Shown here in pieces: positions 49,474 through 58,769 of a stretch of 64,000 bases of DNA (positions within the stretch are counted from its first letter, which is position 1; each line of letters starts with the position of its first letter). Origin of the DNA: Paucidesulfovibrio sp036541255 (GTDB lineage Bacteria > Desulfobacterota > Desulfovibrionia > Desulfovibrionales > Desulfovibrionaceae); contig JAZHDD010000063.1 of the NCBI GenBank assembly GCA_036541255.1, positions 1 through 64,000 on the forward strand, read 5' to 3'. Below the pieces are notes generated by a model. It was not told where the DNA came from and made no database searches. It saw nothing but the letters and a program-made list of their open reading frames with translations. The translations under genes were made by a program, and so were the position numbers.

Positions 49474-49861
49474 GCCCTGTCGTGAAAAAAAGAACGCTTT
49501 GACGCCAACGCTCTCGCGGGGGGGCTTTGTTTGGCCGCAGCTTTTGGCTGTGGCATGCAAAGAATTGCTTGCTCTCAAAGAGAAGATATGTAGTATTAAA
49601 ATTATGAAGAATGTGTCTGTGTAGTTAGGAGCATGCCGCTGGTTTTTTGAACTTTTTGCTCCCTTAGGATGGTATGTGATATTGGTGATGTTTGTTTGTA
49701 CTCTTCTCGATAGCGGAATTATGTTTTTCTGCGGATGTAATGAAGCGATTTGCATTTTTATTACTCTGTAGTGGTTATGTGGCATTCTCTCGCGAAATAG
49801 TGTACTATGATAGTAATTATAGAATGGTTGTATTGTGGTTGATTTGTATGAGGTTGGCTGT
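49474..49861. other. AT-rich intergenic region, hydAB / polysaccharide cluster
   Basis: Nearly 390 bases, AT-rich compared with the flanking genes, between divergent hydA and manB. A minus-strand frame at 49465-49875 and a plus-strand frame at 49692-49976 have no recognisable products. It should hold the promoter of the polysaccharide cluster, which I could not place. Confidence 0.4.
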
Positions 49862-51208
49862 ATGGATTGTTTCAAAGCCTATGACATACGTGGCAAAGTT
49901 CCTGAGCAACTCGACGAAGCATTGGCGGAACGTATTGGTCGCGCTTATGCTGTTGCTCTGTCTCCGCGTCGCGTAGCCGTTGGCTACGATATACGCTTGA
50001 GCAGCGGGATGATTTCCACCGCCTTGCGGCATGGCCTTTGCGTTATGGGCGTTGATGTCGTGGATATTGGGCTTTGCGGAACCGAAGAAGTCTACCATGC
50101 GACTTTTTCGCAGGGATTGGATGGTGGAATCATGATTACCGCCAGCCACAACCCTGCTGAGTGGAATGGCATGAAGTTCGTCGCTCAGGGTGCACGACCG
50201 TTGTATGTGGGCAATGGGCTGGAGCGAGTGCGGGAGTTGGCCCTCCAGAACCGTTTTATCGACGCCCCGAAATATGGACGGATTGAGGCGCGTGATCTGC
50301 GCGATCAATATGTTGCGTATCTGCTCGGGATGATCAACGTCGAGGAATTGCGCCCTCTGCGGATCGCCGTGAATGCAGGCAATGGCTGCGCCGGTCCGGT
50401 CCTGGACCAGCTGGAGAAACGGCTTCCTTTTCAGTTCTGCAAGATTCAGCATGAGCCTGACGGCACGTTCCCCAATGGTGTCCCGAATCCTTTGCTGCCT
50501 GAGAACCGCAAGGCCACAGCCGACTTGGTGCGTGAGCAGGGTTGTGATTTCGGGGTGGCCTGGGATGGAGATTTCGATCGGTGTTTTCTTTATGACGAGA
50601 CCGGTGAGTTTGTTGAAGGGTATTACCTCGTAGGCCTGCTTGCCCAATTGATGCTTGGCCGCAACCCCGGGGCCAACATCGTCCATGATCCCAGACTGGT
50701 CTGGAACACGATAAACACGGTGCAGCATTGCGGCGGCAGGCCGGTCCGGTCTAAAACAGGGCATTCCTTCATTAAGCAGGCCATGCGTGACGTGGACGCT
50801 GTTTATGGTGGGGAAATGAGCGCCCATCATTATTTTCGGGATTTCGGGTATTGCGACAGTGGTATGCTTCCCTGGCTTTTCATCGCGGAACTGTTGAGTG
50901 GGTCGAAGTTGTCGCTGTCGGCTTTGTTGGATGAATCCCGGGAGAAATTCCCGGTGAGTGGGGAAATAAATAGGGCTGTACCCGATGCGGAGCAGGTTAT
51001 GGATATGATAGGGCGGCACTACGCTACAGAAGCCACTGCATTGGATCACCTTGACGGGTTGAGTATGGAGTTTCCTCTCTGGCGTTTTAATCTACGTTCA
51101 TCCAACACCGAATCGCTACTGCGGCTGAATGTTGAGTCTCGAGGAGATGTAAGGCTTATGCGGCAAAAAACCGATGAGCTTCTTGGTATGGTCGATAGCT
51201 TTGCGTGA
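49862..51208 (+). CDS. manB: Phosphomannomutase/phosphoglucomutase
   Basis: A 448-residue alpha-D-phosphohexomutase that converts mannose-6-phosphate to mannose-1-phosphate (or the glucose pair). The phosphoserine loop is MITASHNPAEWNG with S95. The metal loop is DGDFDRCF (about residue 236), sugar binding is GEMSAHHYF (about 318), and the phosphate-binding loop is LRSSNTESLLRLN (about 418). The ATG at 49862 is preferred because homologues begin with FKAYDIRG. The next gene makes GDP-mannose from its product. It opens the polysaccharide gene cluster. Confidence 0.92.
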   Translation: MDCFKAYDIRGKVPEQLDEALAERIGRAYAVALSPRRVAVGYDIRLSSGMISTALRHGLCVMGVDVVDIGLCGTEEVYHATFSQGLDGGIMITASHNPAEWNGMKFVAQGARPLYVGNGLERVRELALQNRFIDAPKYGRIEARDLRDQYVAYLLGMINVEELRPLRIAVNAGNGCAGPVLDQLEKRLPFQFCKIQHEPDGTFPNGVPNPLLPENRKATADLVREQGCDFGVAWDGDFDRCFLYDETGEFVEGYYLVGLLAQLMLGRNPGANIVHDPRLVWNTINTVQHCGGRPVRSKTGHSFIKQAMRDVDAVYGGEMSAHHYFRDFGYCDSGMLPWLFIAELLSGSKLSLSALLDESREKFPVSGEINRAVPDAEQVMDMIGRHYATEATALDHLDGLSMEFPLWRFNLRSSNTESLLRLNVESRGDVRLMRQKTDELLGMVDSFA

Positions 51209-51236
51209 GATGTAACTTTTACATCAGAGAATACCA

Positions 51237-52640
51237 GTGAACATACAGGCAGTCATTTTGTGCGGTGGGGATGGGACACGCCTCTGGCCTCTTTCGCGTC
51301 ATTCCAGGCCAAAACAGTTTGTCGAGCTCGCTCCGGGGCGCACGCTCTTCGGGGATACTCTTGAGCGTATCTCTTTTTTAAAAGGGCAGGAGCCGCTGGT
51401 GGTTTGCAATCAGCAGCACCGTTTCATGGCTGCCGAACTGCTTCGTGCGCAAGGGGTCCAGGGCCGAATTCTTCTCGAACCAGTGGGGAGAAACACCGCT
51501 CCTGCCGTGGCCCTTGCCGCGCTTTGCGCCCTGGAGGACGATCCTGTCCTGCTGGTACTGCCTGCGGATCATTCCATGAAGGACAGCAAGTCCTTGGCTC
51601 GGGCGGTGGAGCAAGGCGCGAAAGCGGCCAATGCCGGGCGGTTGGTATGTCTCGGCGTGAAGCCTTTGTCTCCGGAAACGGGCTACGGCTATCTGCGTTG
51701 TGGGGAACCATCGCCTTCAGGAGTGCGGGAGGTCCTGCGTTTCGAGGAGAAGCCCGATCTGGAAACCGCCCGCACGTACATGGAGAGTGGGGATTGTTAC
51801 TGGAATAGCGGTATTTTTCTATTCAAGGCGTCCGCCTATCTGGCGGCCTTGGAACGTCATGCCCCGGAGATGCTCGCCGCATGTCGCGTTGCTATAGACG
51901 GGGTGCATGCGGATCTTGATTTTATCCGTGTGGATAAGGCCGCTTTCGAGGCGTGCCCTTCGGATTCCGTGGACTATGCCGTACTTGAAAAGGAAACCGG
52001 TTTGAACATGGTTGTTCTGGATACGGTCTGGAGCGATTTGGGCTCCTGGAGCGCGTTGCACGAAGCCGGGAATCCTGATGAAGAGGGCAATACCCTGGTG
52101 GGGGATGTGATCGAGCATGATGTGCGCGACAGCTACCTGCATTCCACTGGACGGTTGTTGACCGCGGTGGGCGTGCGTGATGTCGTTGTTGTGGAGACTT
52201 CCGACGCAGTGCTTGTGGCCAACCGCAACTCCTCCCAGGACGTGAAGAAGATAGTCTCGGCCATGATGGCTCGAGGTCGGAGCGAAGCCGTATCGCACCC
52301 CGTGGACTATCGTCCGTGGGGATCGTTTCAACGAATCGACCTTGGGGACCGTTTTCAGGTCAAGCGAATTACGGTTATACCCGGTCAGAAATTGTCGCTG
52401 CAGAAGCATTATCACAGAGCGGAGCACTGGATCGTGGTGCGGGGCACGGCCCTGGTCGTCAATGGCGAACAGGAGTTGCTGCTTCATGAGGACCAGTCTA
52501 CGTACATCCCGCTTGGTCATGTGCATCGTCTGGAGAATCCAGGCAAGACGCCGTTGGAGTTGATAGAAGTGCAGACCGGCAGCTATCTTGGAGAGGATGA
52601 CATCGTCCGGCTTGAGGATGTGTACGGTCGAGAGAAGTAG
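51237..52640 (+). CDS. manC: Mannose-1-phosphate guanylyltransferase / mannose-6-phosphate isomerase
   Basis: A 467-residue bifunctional enzyme. The N-terminal nucleotidyltransferase has the activation loop ILCGGDGTRLWPLSRHSRPK (residues 7-26), the LEPVGRNTAPA segment and the FEEKPD motif. The C-terminal cupin isomerase (about 350-467) shows RPWGSFQRIDLGDRFQVKRI (start), then LQKHYHRAEHWIVVRG with metal-binding histidines. It makes fructose-6-phosphate into mannose-6-phosphate and GDP-mannose. The start is a GTG at 51237, 28 bases after manB. GDP-mannose feeds the glycosyltransferases downstream. Confidence 0.95.
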   Translation: MNIQAVILCGGDGTRLWPLSRHSRPKQFVELAPGRTLFGDTLERISFLKGQEPLVVCNQQHRFMAAELLRAQGVQGRILLEPVGRNTAPAVALAALCALEDDPVLLVLPADHSMKDSKSLARAVEQGAKAANAGRLVCLGVKPLSPETGYGYLRCGEPSPSGVREVLRFEEKPDLETARTYMESGDCYWNSGIFLFKASAYLAALERHAPEMLAACRVAIDGVHADLDFIRVDKAAFEACPSDSVDYAVLEKETGLNMVVLDTVWSDLGSWSALHEAGNPDEEGNTLVGDVIEHDVRDSYLHSTGRLLTAVGVRDVVVVETSDAVLVANRNSSQDVKKIVSAMMARGRSEAVSHPVDYRPWGSFQRIDLGDRFQVKRITVIPGQKLSLQKHYHRAEHWIVVRGTALVVNGEQELLLHEDQSTYIPLGHVHRLENPGKTPLELIEVQTGSYLGEDDIVRLEDVYGREK

Positions 52641-53048
52641 AGCGTTCCGCGGAGGGGCCCTGTCGTTGCGGCCGGGTGCGGGGGGGATATTCCTTGCTAG
52701 GACGTTGTTCGTTTGAAGAGCGTTCAGAACCAGGAAATGTTTTTATGTCAGTGTGATAGCTGCGTTCCGTGTTCTCCTCTTGTTGTGGCGCTGTTATCGG
52801 CCAGATCGCTCCGGATTTATTGGGAGGCGCAATAGACTCTGAACGCGGTTTGTCCATGCATGCCGATGAGATAGTTTTAAAATATAATCGCTTCTCGTTA
52901 TGTTTTTTTTTAAGAAGTAAACTATACAGGGGAAATGGAGATGCGTGTTATGGGGGAGAGCCTTGGTGAATAGCTCAGGAAGAAGGATGTAAGTACCTAC
53001 TTTCGGTCTACTGTCTTGAAAAGGGAATGATATAAAAAAGAAAATGAC
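52641..53048. other. Intergenic region inside polysaccharide cluster
   Basis: A 408-base gap between manC and the initiating transferase. It turns AT-rich after 52870 and contains TATAAT at 52883-52888, a good -10 without a matching -35. A second promoter for the downstream assembly genes is likely. No gene is seen. Confidence 0.4.
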
Positions 53049-54461
53049 ATGTTTGAAAATAGAAGAAGTTACTATACCACGGCGCTGAAGGCGGTCCAGA
53101 TATCCGCTCTGATTGCTGGATATGCCATCAGCTTATATTTGTACCCTGGGGTTGTCTGGGCACAGACCAATCTAGGTGAGCTTGGATTGGCGTTGCAGGT
53201 CCGCATCGTGACCGTTTCCATTATTGCTTATATAATTTTTTCCGCTTTCTTTTCCTGGTGTTATGCTCGTGACGTATTCCGGCTGCCATCCATGAAAAAA
53301 AACATCACGTGCTTTGTTGCCGTGCTTTTCCCCGTTGCCGTTCTGCTTTCGTTTGTCAGCGACGATCCGGATCACTGGATTCGCCTTGGCTGTTTCATGA
53401 TCGCAGCCGTTGGCTGCTTTTTTGTGCTGCAGTTTGTGGCAATGTTCATTGTCTGGTTCATCAACAATCGACTCATGACACGGCTCAACGTGGTCATTGT
53501 GGGGACCAATTCCAAGGCCGTAGATTTCAGCGAATATCTGGAATCGTATTCCCTCTTGGGATTTCGGCTTCTCGGTTACATTGACGATGTGAACCATCAG
53601 CCTGACGAAAACAAATATTTGGGGACGTTCAAGGATTTTCGCGCGATCATCACCCGGCGCGTGGTGGATGTCGTCATCATCTATCTGCCGATGCGTTCCT
53701 ATTACGACCAGATTGAAGATCTGCTGGATATCGCCCGAGAACAGGGCATCACAGTATGTTTTTTGAACCCGCCCTTTGAACCCAAGATGTGCGGGATCAA
53801 GCCTTATGCCGGGGGAGACGTTTCCTCCGTGTTGTACTACTCCTCTCCATTGGAGGATTGGAAAAGCTTGGTCAAGCGCTTGTTCGACATAGCGGTGGCA
53901 TTGATCGCTCTGGTGTTTTTTTCCCCCTTGATGATAGGCATAGCCCTGATCATCTTCTTCTCGGATTTTGGTCCTGTGCTCTTCACTCAGGAACGGGTAG
54001 GGTACCGCAAGAGATTGTTCACCATTTTTAAGTTTCGGACCATGCATCGTAATGCGCACGAGATGCAGGAGCAGGTCGAGAAGCTCAATGAAATGGATGG
54101 TCCGGTCTTCAAGATCGGCAATGATCCGCGTGTCACCCGTATTGGGCATGTCCTACGGCGGTATGGCCTGGATGAACTGCCTCAGCTTTTCAACGTGCTC
54201 GTTGGCGACATGAGTATCGTGGGGCCACGGCCTTTCTCTCTGCGTGACTACAATCTTTTTTTGACGGACTGGCCGCGCAAACGCTTTAGCGTTCGTCCAG
54301 GAATCACCTGTTACTGGCAGTATTCCGACCACCGTAACTCCATGTCCTTTGAGGACTGGATGCATCTGGATATGGAGTACATCGCCAACTGGAGCCTTTT
54401 GGAGGATGTGCGCATTTGTCTTCGGACCATCCCGGCCATCCTCAAGGGGACTGGTTCCTGA
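53049..54461 (+). CDS. Undecaprenyl-phosphate hexose-1-phosphate transferase
   Basis: A 470-residue membrane enzyme of the polyprenol phosphohexose-1-phosphate transferase (WbaP-like) family that starts repeat-unit synthesis on undecaprenyl phosphate. Four or five helices lie in residues 10-140. A Rossmann-like CoA_binding_3 region follows (about 145-265; NVVIVGTNSKAVDFSEYL). The catalytic bacterial sugar transferase domain (about 278-470) has KRLFDIAVALIAL, FTIFKFRTMH, VTRIGHVLRRYGLDELPQLF and GDMSIVGPRPF. It likely adds glucose-1-P or galactose-1-P. It leads the assembly part of the cluster. Confidence 0.93.
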   Translation: MFENRRSYYTTALKAVQISALIAGYAISLYLYPGVVWAQTNLGELGLALQVRIVTVSIIAYIIFSAFFSWCYARDVFRLPSMKKNITCFVAVLFPVAVLLSFVSDDPDHWIRLGCFMIAAVGCFFVLQFVAMFIVWFINNRLMTRLNVVIVGTNSKAVDFSEYLESYSLLGFRLLGYIDDVNHQPDENKYLGTFKDFRAIITRRVVDVVIIYLPMRSYYDQIEDLLDIAREQGITVCFLNPPFEPKMCGIKPYAGGDVSSVLYYSSPLEDWKSLVKRLFDIAVALIALVFFSPLMIGIALIIFFSDFGPVLFTQERVGYRKRLFTIFKFRTMHRNAHEMQEQVEKLNEMDGPVFKIGNDPRVTRIGHVLRRYGLDELPQLFNVLVGDMSIVGPRPFSLRDYNLFLTDWPRKRFSVRPGITCYWQYSDHRNSMSFEDWMHLDMEYIANWSLLEDVRICLRTIPAILKGTGS

Positions 54462-54530
54462 TTAATACGCGTCTTGTTGTTTGCGCATCGGGGTAAGGTT
54501 GCCTGTCCCTATGGTTTTCTGGAGTTGCGA

Positions 54531-55643
54531 GTGCGAATATTCCATGCTGATACAGACGATCTCGCTAATCCCCTGGGAGGTGGGCAGCCGGTCCGAACTT
54601 ATGAGGTCAATTCCAGGCTGGCTCCCCGCCATGACATTACGGTGTGCACGGCCACATTCCCCGGTGCACAGGAACGTGCGCTGGATCGTTCCGGGGTTCA
54701 TTATCGACGATTGGGATTTTACCTGCCTCCGTTGGGCCTTTCTCCTCATTTGAGCTATCTTGCCTCGCTTGGTTTCCAGTTGCGGCGTACCCCGCATGAC
54801 TTGGTGGTGGAGGAGTTCATGGCTCCGGCAGGATTCAGTATGCTGCCGCTTTGGACGGACAAACCGGTTATTTGCATTGTGCAGTGGTTTTTTTTCGAAT
54901 TTTGGGAGAAGCGTTATCATCTGCCGTTTTCTCGTTGGATGCGGGCACTGGCGAGAAAAAAAAGATATCTGCATTTTATCGTCCAGACCGCGGCCATGGG
55001 CGCAATTTTTTCCGAACTCGTGCCTGGCGCGGATATACGCAAGATTCCTTGCGGGATAGGTAAGGACGCTTTCAGGGACGCCGATACAGACGGAGAATAC
55101 GCGCTGTTTCTCGGTCGTCTGGAAGTGCAGCAAAAGGGGCTTGACTGCCTGCTTGAGGCCTGGACCACTGTATGCGCCGCACAAGGCGTGCCACTGGTGC
55201 TGGCTGGAGACGGACCCGACCGCGAATGGCTTGAAGCCGTGGTGCGGGAGCGGGGATTGTCGGATCTTGTGCGTTTTGCCGGGCGTGTGCAGGGAGATGC
55301 CAAGGAACAGTTGCTGCGGAATTGCCGTTTTATGGTCATGCCCTCTCGTGACGAAACGTTTGGCCTGGTGGCCCTGGAGGCCATGGCCGTTTCCCGCCCA
55401 GTGTTGGCCTTTGATATCCCGCATCTCAACGAACTGGTTCGACCGGAGTGGGGCGTGCTGGTGGAAAAGGAGCATGCCGTTAAATTCGGACAAGCCGCCT
55501 GTGAGCTTTGGGCTGCCCCCGAGCATTGTTTGCGGCTTGGGCAACGGGCTGGGTCTGCCGCCAAGCAATATGATTGGGACCGAATCGCCGAAATGCAGGA
55601 AGAATATTATCTTGAAGTGGTTAGTCAAGGAAAGGTCAAATGA
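54531..55643 (+). CDS. GT4-family glycosyltransferase
   Basis: A 370-residue cytoplasmic glycosyltransferase of GT-B fold. The N-terminal domain starts VRIFHADTDDLANPLGGGQP with the donor-loop GGGQ. The C-terminal domain (about 170-370) has LFLGRLEVQQKGLDCLLEAW, LAGDGPDREWL and the EX7E pattern PSRDETFGLVALEAMA. The GTG at 54531 is chosen because GGAG lies six bases ahead and the family begins with the VRIFHA strand; a TTG at 54525 or 54474 is possible. Its stop overlaps the next ATG by four bases. Donor sugar unknown; GDP-mannose is available. Confidence 0.9.
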   Translation: MRIFHADTDDLANPLGGGQPVRTYEVNSRLAPRHDITVCTATFPGAQERALDRSGVHYRRLGFYLPPLGLSPHLSYLASLGFQLRRTPHDLVVEEFMAPAGFSMLPLWTDKPVICIVQWFFFEFWEKRYHLPFSRWMRALARKKRYLHFIVQTAAMGAIFSELVPGADIRKIPCGIGKDAFRDADTDGEYALFLGRLEVQQKGLDCLLEAWTTVCAAQGVPLVLAGDGPDREWLEAVVRERGLSDLVRFAGRVQGDAKEQLLRNCRFMVMPSRDETFGLVALEAMAVSRPVLAFDIPHLNELVRPEWGVLVEKEHAVKFGQAACELWAAPEHCLRLGQRAGSAAKQYDWDRIAEMQEEYYLEVVSQGKVK

Positions 55644-56851
55644 AAATAGCGCTCTATCAGCCATGGATTTACCTTTGCGGGGGCCTGGAGCGATCGCTGC
55701 TTGAACTGATCTCGCGCAGTCGGCATGAGTGGGTCGTGTATACGGGTAATTATCAACCTGAATCCACATTCCCTGAATTTCGTAACCATCGCGTGGTGGA
55801 GTTGGAAAAACTATCGGTCAACCGCAACATTGGGGCCGTGCTCGGAGTGGCCTTGCGCATTTTGCGGCACAGAATCCCTTTGCAGGAATATGATGCCCTG
55901 GTTGTCTGGTGTGACGGGCTCGGCAGCCTTGTGACCTTTGGCAACACCTCCCGCCCCGCCTTCAACATCTGCAGTACGCCTCTGCGTGCGGTCTATGATC
56001 CCGTGTACCAAGAGCAGGCCTTGTCCAAGCGAGGTTTTCTGGGGCGACTTTTGTATCATTTTTTTAAGTCCGTATTCGTGCCCGTGGACAGGTTGGCCTG
56101 GCGTCGTTTCAGCGGAGTCATCGCCACGAGCTCCGAGGTCCGGGAGCGGATCGTCAAGGGCCGCCTGTATGCGGACGGGCCGCGCATGCGCATGTGTTAT
56201 CCGGGGATTGACTGGCAGGCCATGGGCGGCGAGGTTGACTATGAAAAAATGCTGCTTGTGCCAGGCCGGATCATGTGGACCAAGAATATCCAACTGGCGG
56301 TGCGGGCGTTTCTTGAGGCCGACATGCCGCAGGATTGGCGGTTGGTAGTGGCCGGGTTCGTGGATAGAAAAAGCGAGTCCTATCTTCTTGAGCTCAAGGA
56401 GTTGGCACAAGGGGACCCACGGATCGTTTTCGAGAAGAACCCCAGTGACGAACGCCTCAAGGAATTGTACGGTTCAACCGCTGCAGTGCTGTTTCCGCCT
56501 CTGAACGAGGATTGGGGGATCGTGCCGTTGGAAGCTATGGCCCGAAGCAAGGCTGTGATTGCCAATGCTGCAGGGGGACCGCTGGAGAGCGTCGTGGACG
56601 GTGAAACAGGCTGGTTGTTGCCGCCCGAGACCAAGGCCTGGGCCACCTTGCTGGCGAGCTTGCCAGAACAAACGCAACGCCTGCGTGAAATGGGCGCGGC
56701 AGCCCGTGCTCATTCCGCACAATATGACTGGTCGCACTTTGTTTCCGGTGTGGATGATGCCATAGAGGAATGGACGCTTGCGGTTTCCAGTTCTGGGGGG
56801 AAATCCTCTCGGGAGAAGGCGCCGCAGGGAGGAACGAACCATGCAGAATAA
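55640..56851 (+). CDS. GT4-family glycosyltransferase
   Basis: A 403-residue GT-B glycosyltransferase. The N-terminus MKIALYQPWIYLCGGLERS holds the GG-E loop. The C-terminal half shows LLVPGRIMWTKNIQLAVRAF, LVVAGFVDRKS and the EX7E-type motif FPPLNEDWGIVPLEAMARSK (about 295-314). The tail (about 380-403) is polar. It is coupled by ATGA overlap to the preceding GT4 gene and overlaps the next gene by 11 bases. Acceptor and donor are unknown; relatives include mannosyltransferases such as WbaZ. Confidence 0.9.
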   Translation: MKIALYQPWIYLCGGLERSLLELISRSRHEWVVYTGNYQPESTFPEFRNHRVVELEKLSVNRNIGAVLGVALRILRHRIPLQEYDALVVWCDGLGSLVTFGNTSRPAFNICSTPLRAVYDPVYQEQALSKRGFLGRLLYHFFKSVFVPVDRLAWRRFSGVIATSSEVRERIVKGRLYADGPRMRMCYPGIDWQAMGGEVDYEKMLLVPGRIMWTKNIQLAVRAFLEADMPQDWRLVVAGFVDRKSESYLLELKELAQGDPRIVFEKNPSDERLKELYGSTAAVLFPPLNEDWGIVPLEAMARSKAVIANAAGGPLESVVDGETGWLLPPETKAWATLLASLPEQTQRLREMGAAARAHSAQYDWSHFVSGVDDAIEEWTLAVSSSGGKSSREKAPQGGTNHAE

Positions 56852-58757
56852 AGATTCCGGAATTCCCGGCCTCGTGGCCGCAAACATTGACAGCCTTGAA
56901 GGCGGGTCGCCGCGCGAACTGATCACCAAACTGTTCCTGCGTTTTCACCTGTTGGTGATTTGCGTTGTGGCGGTTCCTCTGGTGGCGTTGTCTCTGCTCT
57001 CTCTTGTCCCGCCGAATTTTACCAGCTCGGCCAAGGTGCTGCTGCAATATGATAATGCCAACTCCTCTTTTTTCTCAGAGATAGCACGTCCCAAGGGGCA
57101 GATTATATCCGGGCAGACCAATGCCGAACTGATGAAGAGCACTTCATTGTGCCAGAGAGTCGCACGGAAGTTGGATCTGCAGGATTCGGACATAGCGCGC
57201 CCCGCGTTCAAGGTCGCTTTGGGCAAGATTGCGAAACCGTTTGTGGGCTTGTTTAAGAGTGATGCCGGCGGCGATTCCGAAGAGGATCCCTTTATTCGCG
57301 TAGGCGAGGATTTTAAGGAATCCATCGACGTCAAGATTGTGCGCAAGGAATTGAGCGCCCGCGAGGTCAATGATGAACTCCTGGAAGTTTCTGTGGCTTC
57401 CCCGAACCGGGCCAAGGTTGCGGACATGGCCCGGCTCGTCTGTTTGGAGTTCATTGACGAGTACTATCGCCTTTCCGAGGCGGAAGCGGCCAAGGCTTTT
57501 CATTACCTGGACGAGCAAGTGCGCAGCGTCGAGTCGGGTGCGGACGCGGATATGTTTGTTTCCGGTACTGACGCGAAAGAAGGCTTGGGCAGCGGCTCAG
57601 CCATGAACCAATGGGGCGAGCGCAAGATCATGACCAATCCCATGATCGAAAGCGCGGGGCAGCAGGTCGCGGATCTGGAATTGGAACTATCTCGGCTGGC
57701 GGGGTCCCGTACCAGCGATTCCACGGAAGTGCGCAAGGTCGAGGCCGAGTTGGACCGAGCACGTAAATTGTTGCGCGAGCTGGAGAGCAAAGAAGCTTCC
57801 AAGTTCGTATTGAGCGTGCTCAAGGATAAACGTCAACAGGCGTACATGACGCTCCAGCTGTATAAGAATCGCCTTATTCCTATTTCGATAGTGGAAGAAC
57901 CGCAGACTCCGCGCGACTCCATGACCAAGCGCGTGCTGCGGTATGTTGTTGTTGGCGTTGCCGCCACTGTGGGCGGTATGGCGCTCGGGCTGGCTTTGGT
58001 CTTTTTCCTGGGAGCGGTGGACCGCCGGCTCTACTCCTCCTGGGGCGTGTCACGGGCGTGCGGCCTGGCGCTGGTGGGGAGTATCCCACCGCTTTCGAAA
58101 AGTGAAATCGCCGGTGCCAGCCTGGAACGGCTTCCTTTGGGTGAAGCTTCTCGGGCCGTGGTTCAGGTGTTGGGGCAGTTGGATCTCCTCGGCGAGGGCG
58201 GCGGCAAGGTGTTGCTGGTCACGGGCGCGGCGGAAGGCGAGGGGAAAACGTTCATCACCCTGCAACTCGCTGCGGCCCTGGCACGGGACAAGCGGGCCAA
58301 GGTGCTGCTTGTGGACGGCAATTTCGAGAACAACAGCATTTCGAAAATGCTAGCTGCTGGAAGCAATGCCGGCCTTGTGGATATCCTCAAGGGGGAAGCC
58401 CGGTTTGCTGACACGGTGGCTTCCACGGTTGTTCCGAATTTGGCCTTCATGGCTGCGGGAAATGTGGCGGACAGGCCCGCGCTCGGTTTTTACAGAAAGA
58501 CTCTACGAGAACTTTTCCGTGGATTGCGTGAGCGTTATGACTTGATTGTCGTTGATACAGGCGGGGTTCACACCACTTCCGACGCCACGATCCTGGCCTC
58601 GGAGGCCGACAGTGTCCTGGCCGTGATCCGCTATGGCGTCACCCGGCGTGAGCCGTTGCAGAATGCCGTACAGCAATTGGAACAAGTCGGAGTTCGTCCG
58701 CTGGGCGTGGTCATGAATTTCAGGAAATATCCCATCCCCAAGTTCCTTTACGGTTAG
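56841..58757 (+). CDS. Wzz/BY-kinase-like polysaccharide co-polymerase
   Basis: A 638-residue polysaccharide co-polymerase. The first helix (about 38-60) and second helix (about 372-396) enclose a periplasmic coiled region (PCP2 type). The P-loop domain (about 440-638) has Walker A GAAEGEGKTF (about 461) and Walker B LIVVDTGG (about 568). The Walker A' box is VLLVDGNFEN, lacking the second Asp and Arg of the usual DxDxR. The C-terminus (FRKYPIPKFLYG) has only two tyrosines and no tyrosine cluster. Autokinase activity may be weak or absent. GGAGG lies six bases before the start at 56841. It controls chain length with the Wzy-like protein. Confidence 0.88.
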   Translation: MQNKDSGIPGLVAANIDSLEGGSPRELITKLFLRFHLLVICVVAVPLVALSLLSLVPPNFTSSAKVLLQYDNANSSFFSEIARPKGQIISGQTNAELMKSTSLCQRVARKLDLQDSDIARPAFKVALGKIAKPFVGLFKSDAGGDSEEDPFIRVGEDFKESIDVKIVRKELSAREVNDELLEVSVASPNRAKVADMARLVCLEFIDEYYRLSEAEAAKAFHYLDEQVRSVESGADADMFVSGTDAKEGLGSGSAMNQWGERKIMTNPMIESAGQQVADLELELSRLAGSRTSDSTEVRKVEAELDRARKLLRELESKEASKFVLSVLKDKRQQAYMTLQLYKNRLIPISIVEEPQTPRDSMTKRVLRYVVVGVAATVGGMALGLALVFFLGAVDRRLYSSWGVSRACGLALVGSIPPLSKSEIAGASLERLPLGEASRAVVQVLGQLDLLGEGGGKVLLVTGAAEGEGKTFITLQLAAALARDKRAKVLLVDGNFENNSISKMLAAGSNAGLVDILKGEARFADTVASTVVPNLAFMAAGNVADRPALGFYRKTLRELFRGLRERYDLIVVDTGGVHTTSDATILASEADSVLAVIRYGVTRREPLQNAVQQLEQVGVRPLGVVMNFRKYPIPKFLYG

Positions 58758-58769
58758 GAGCCGAGCGGC

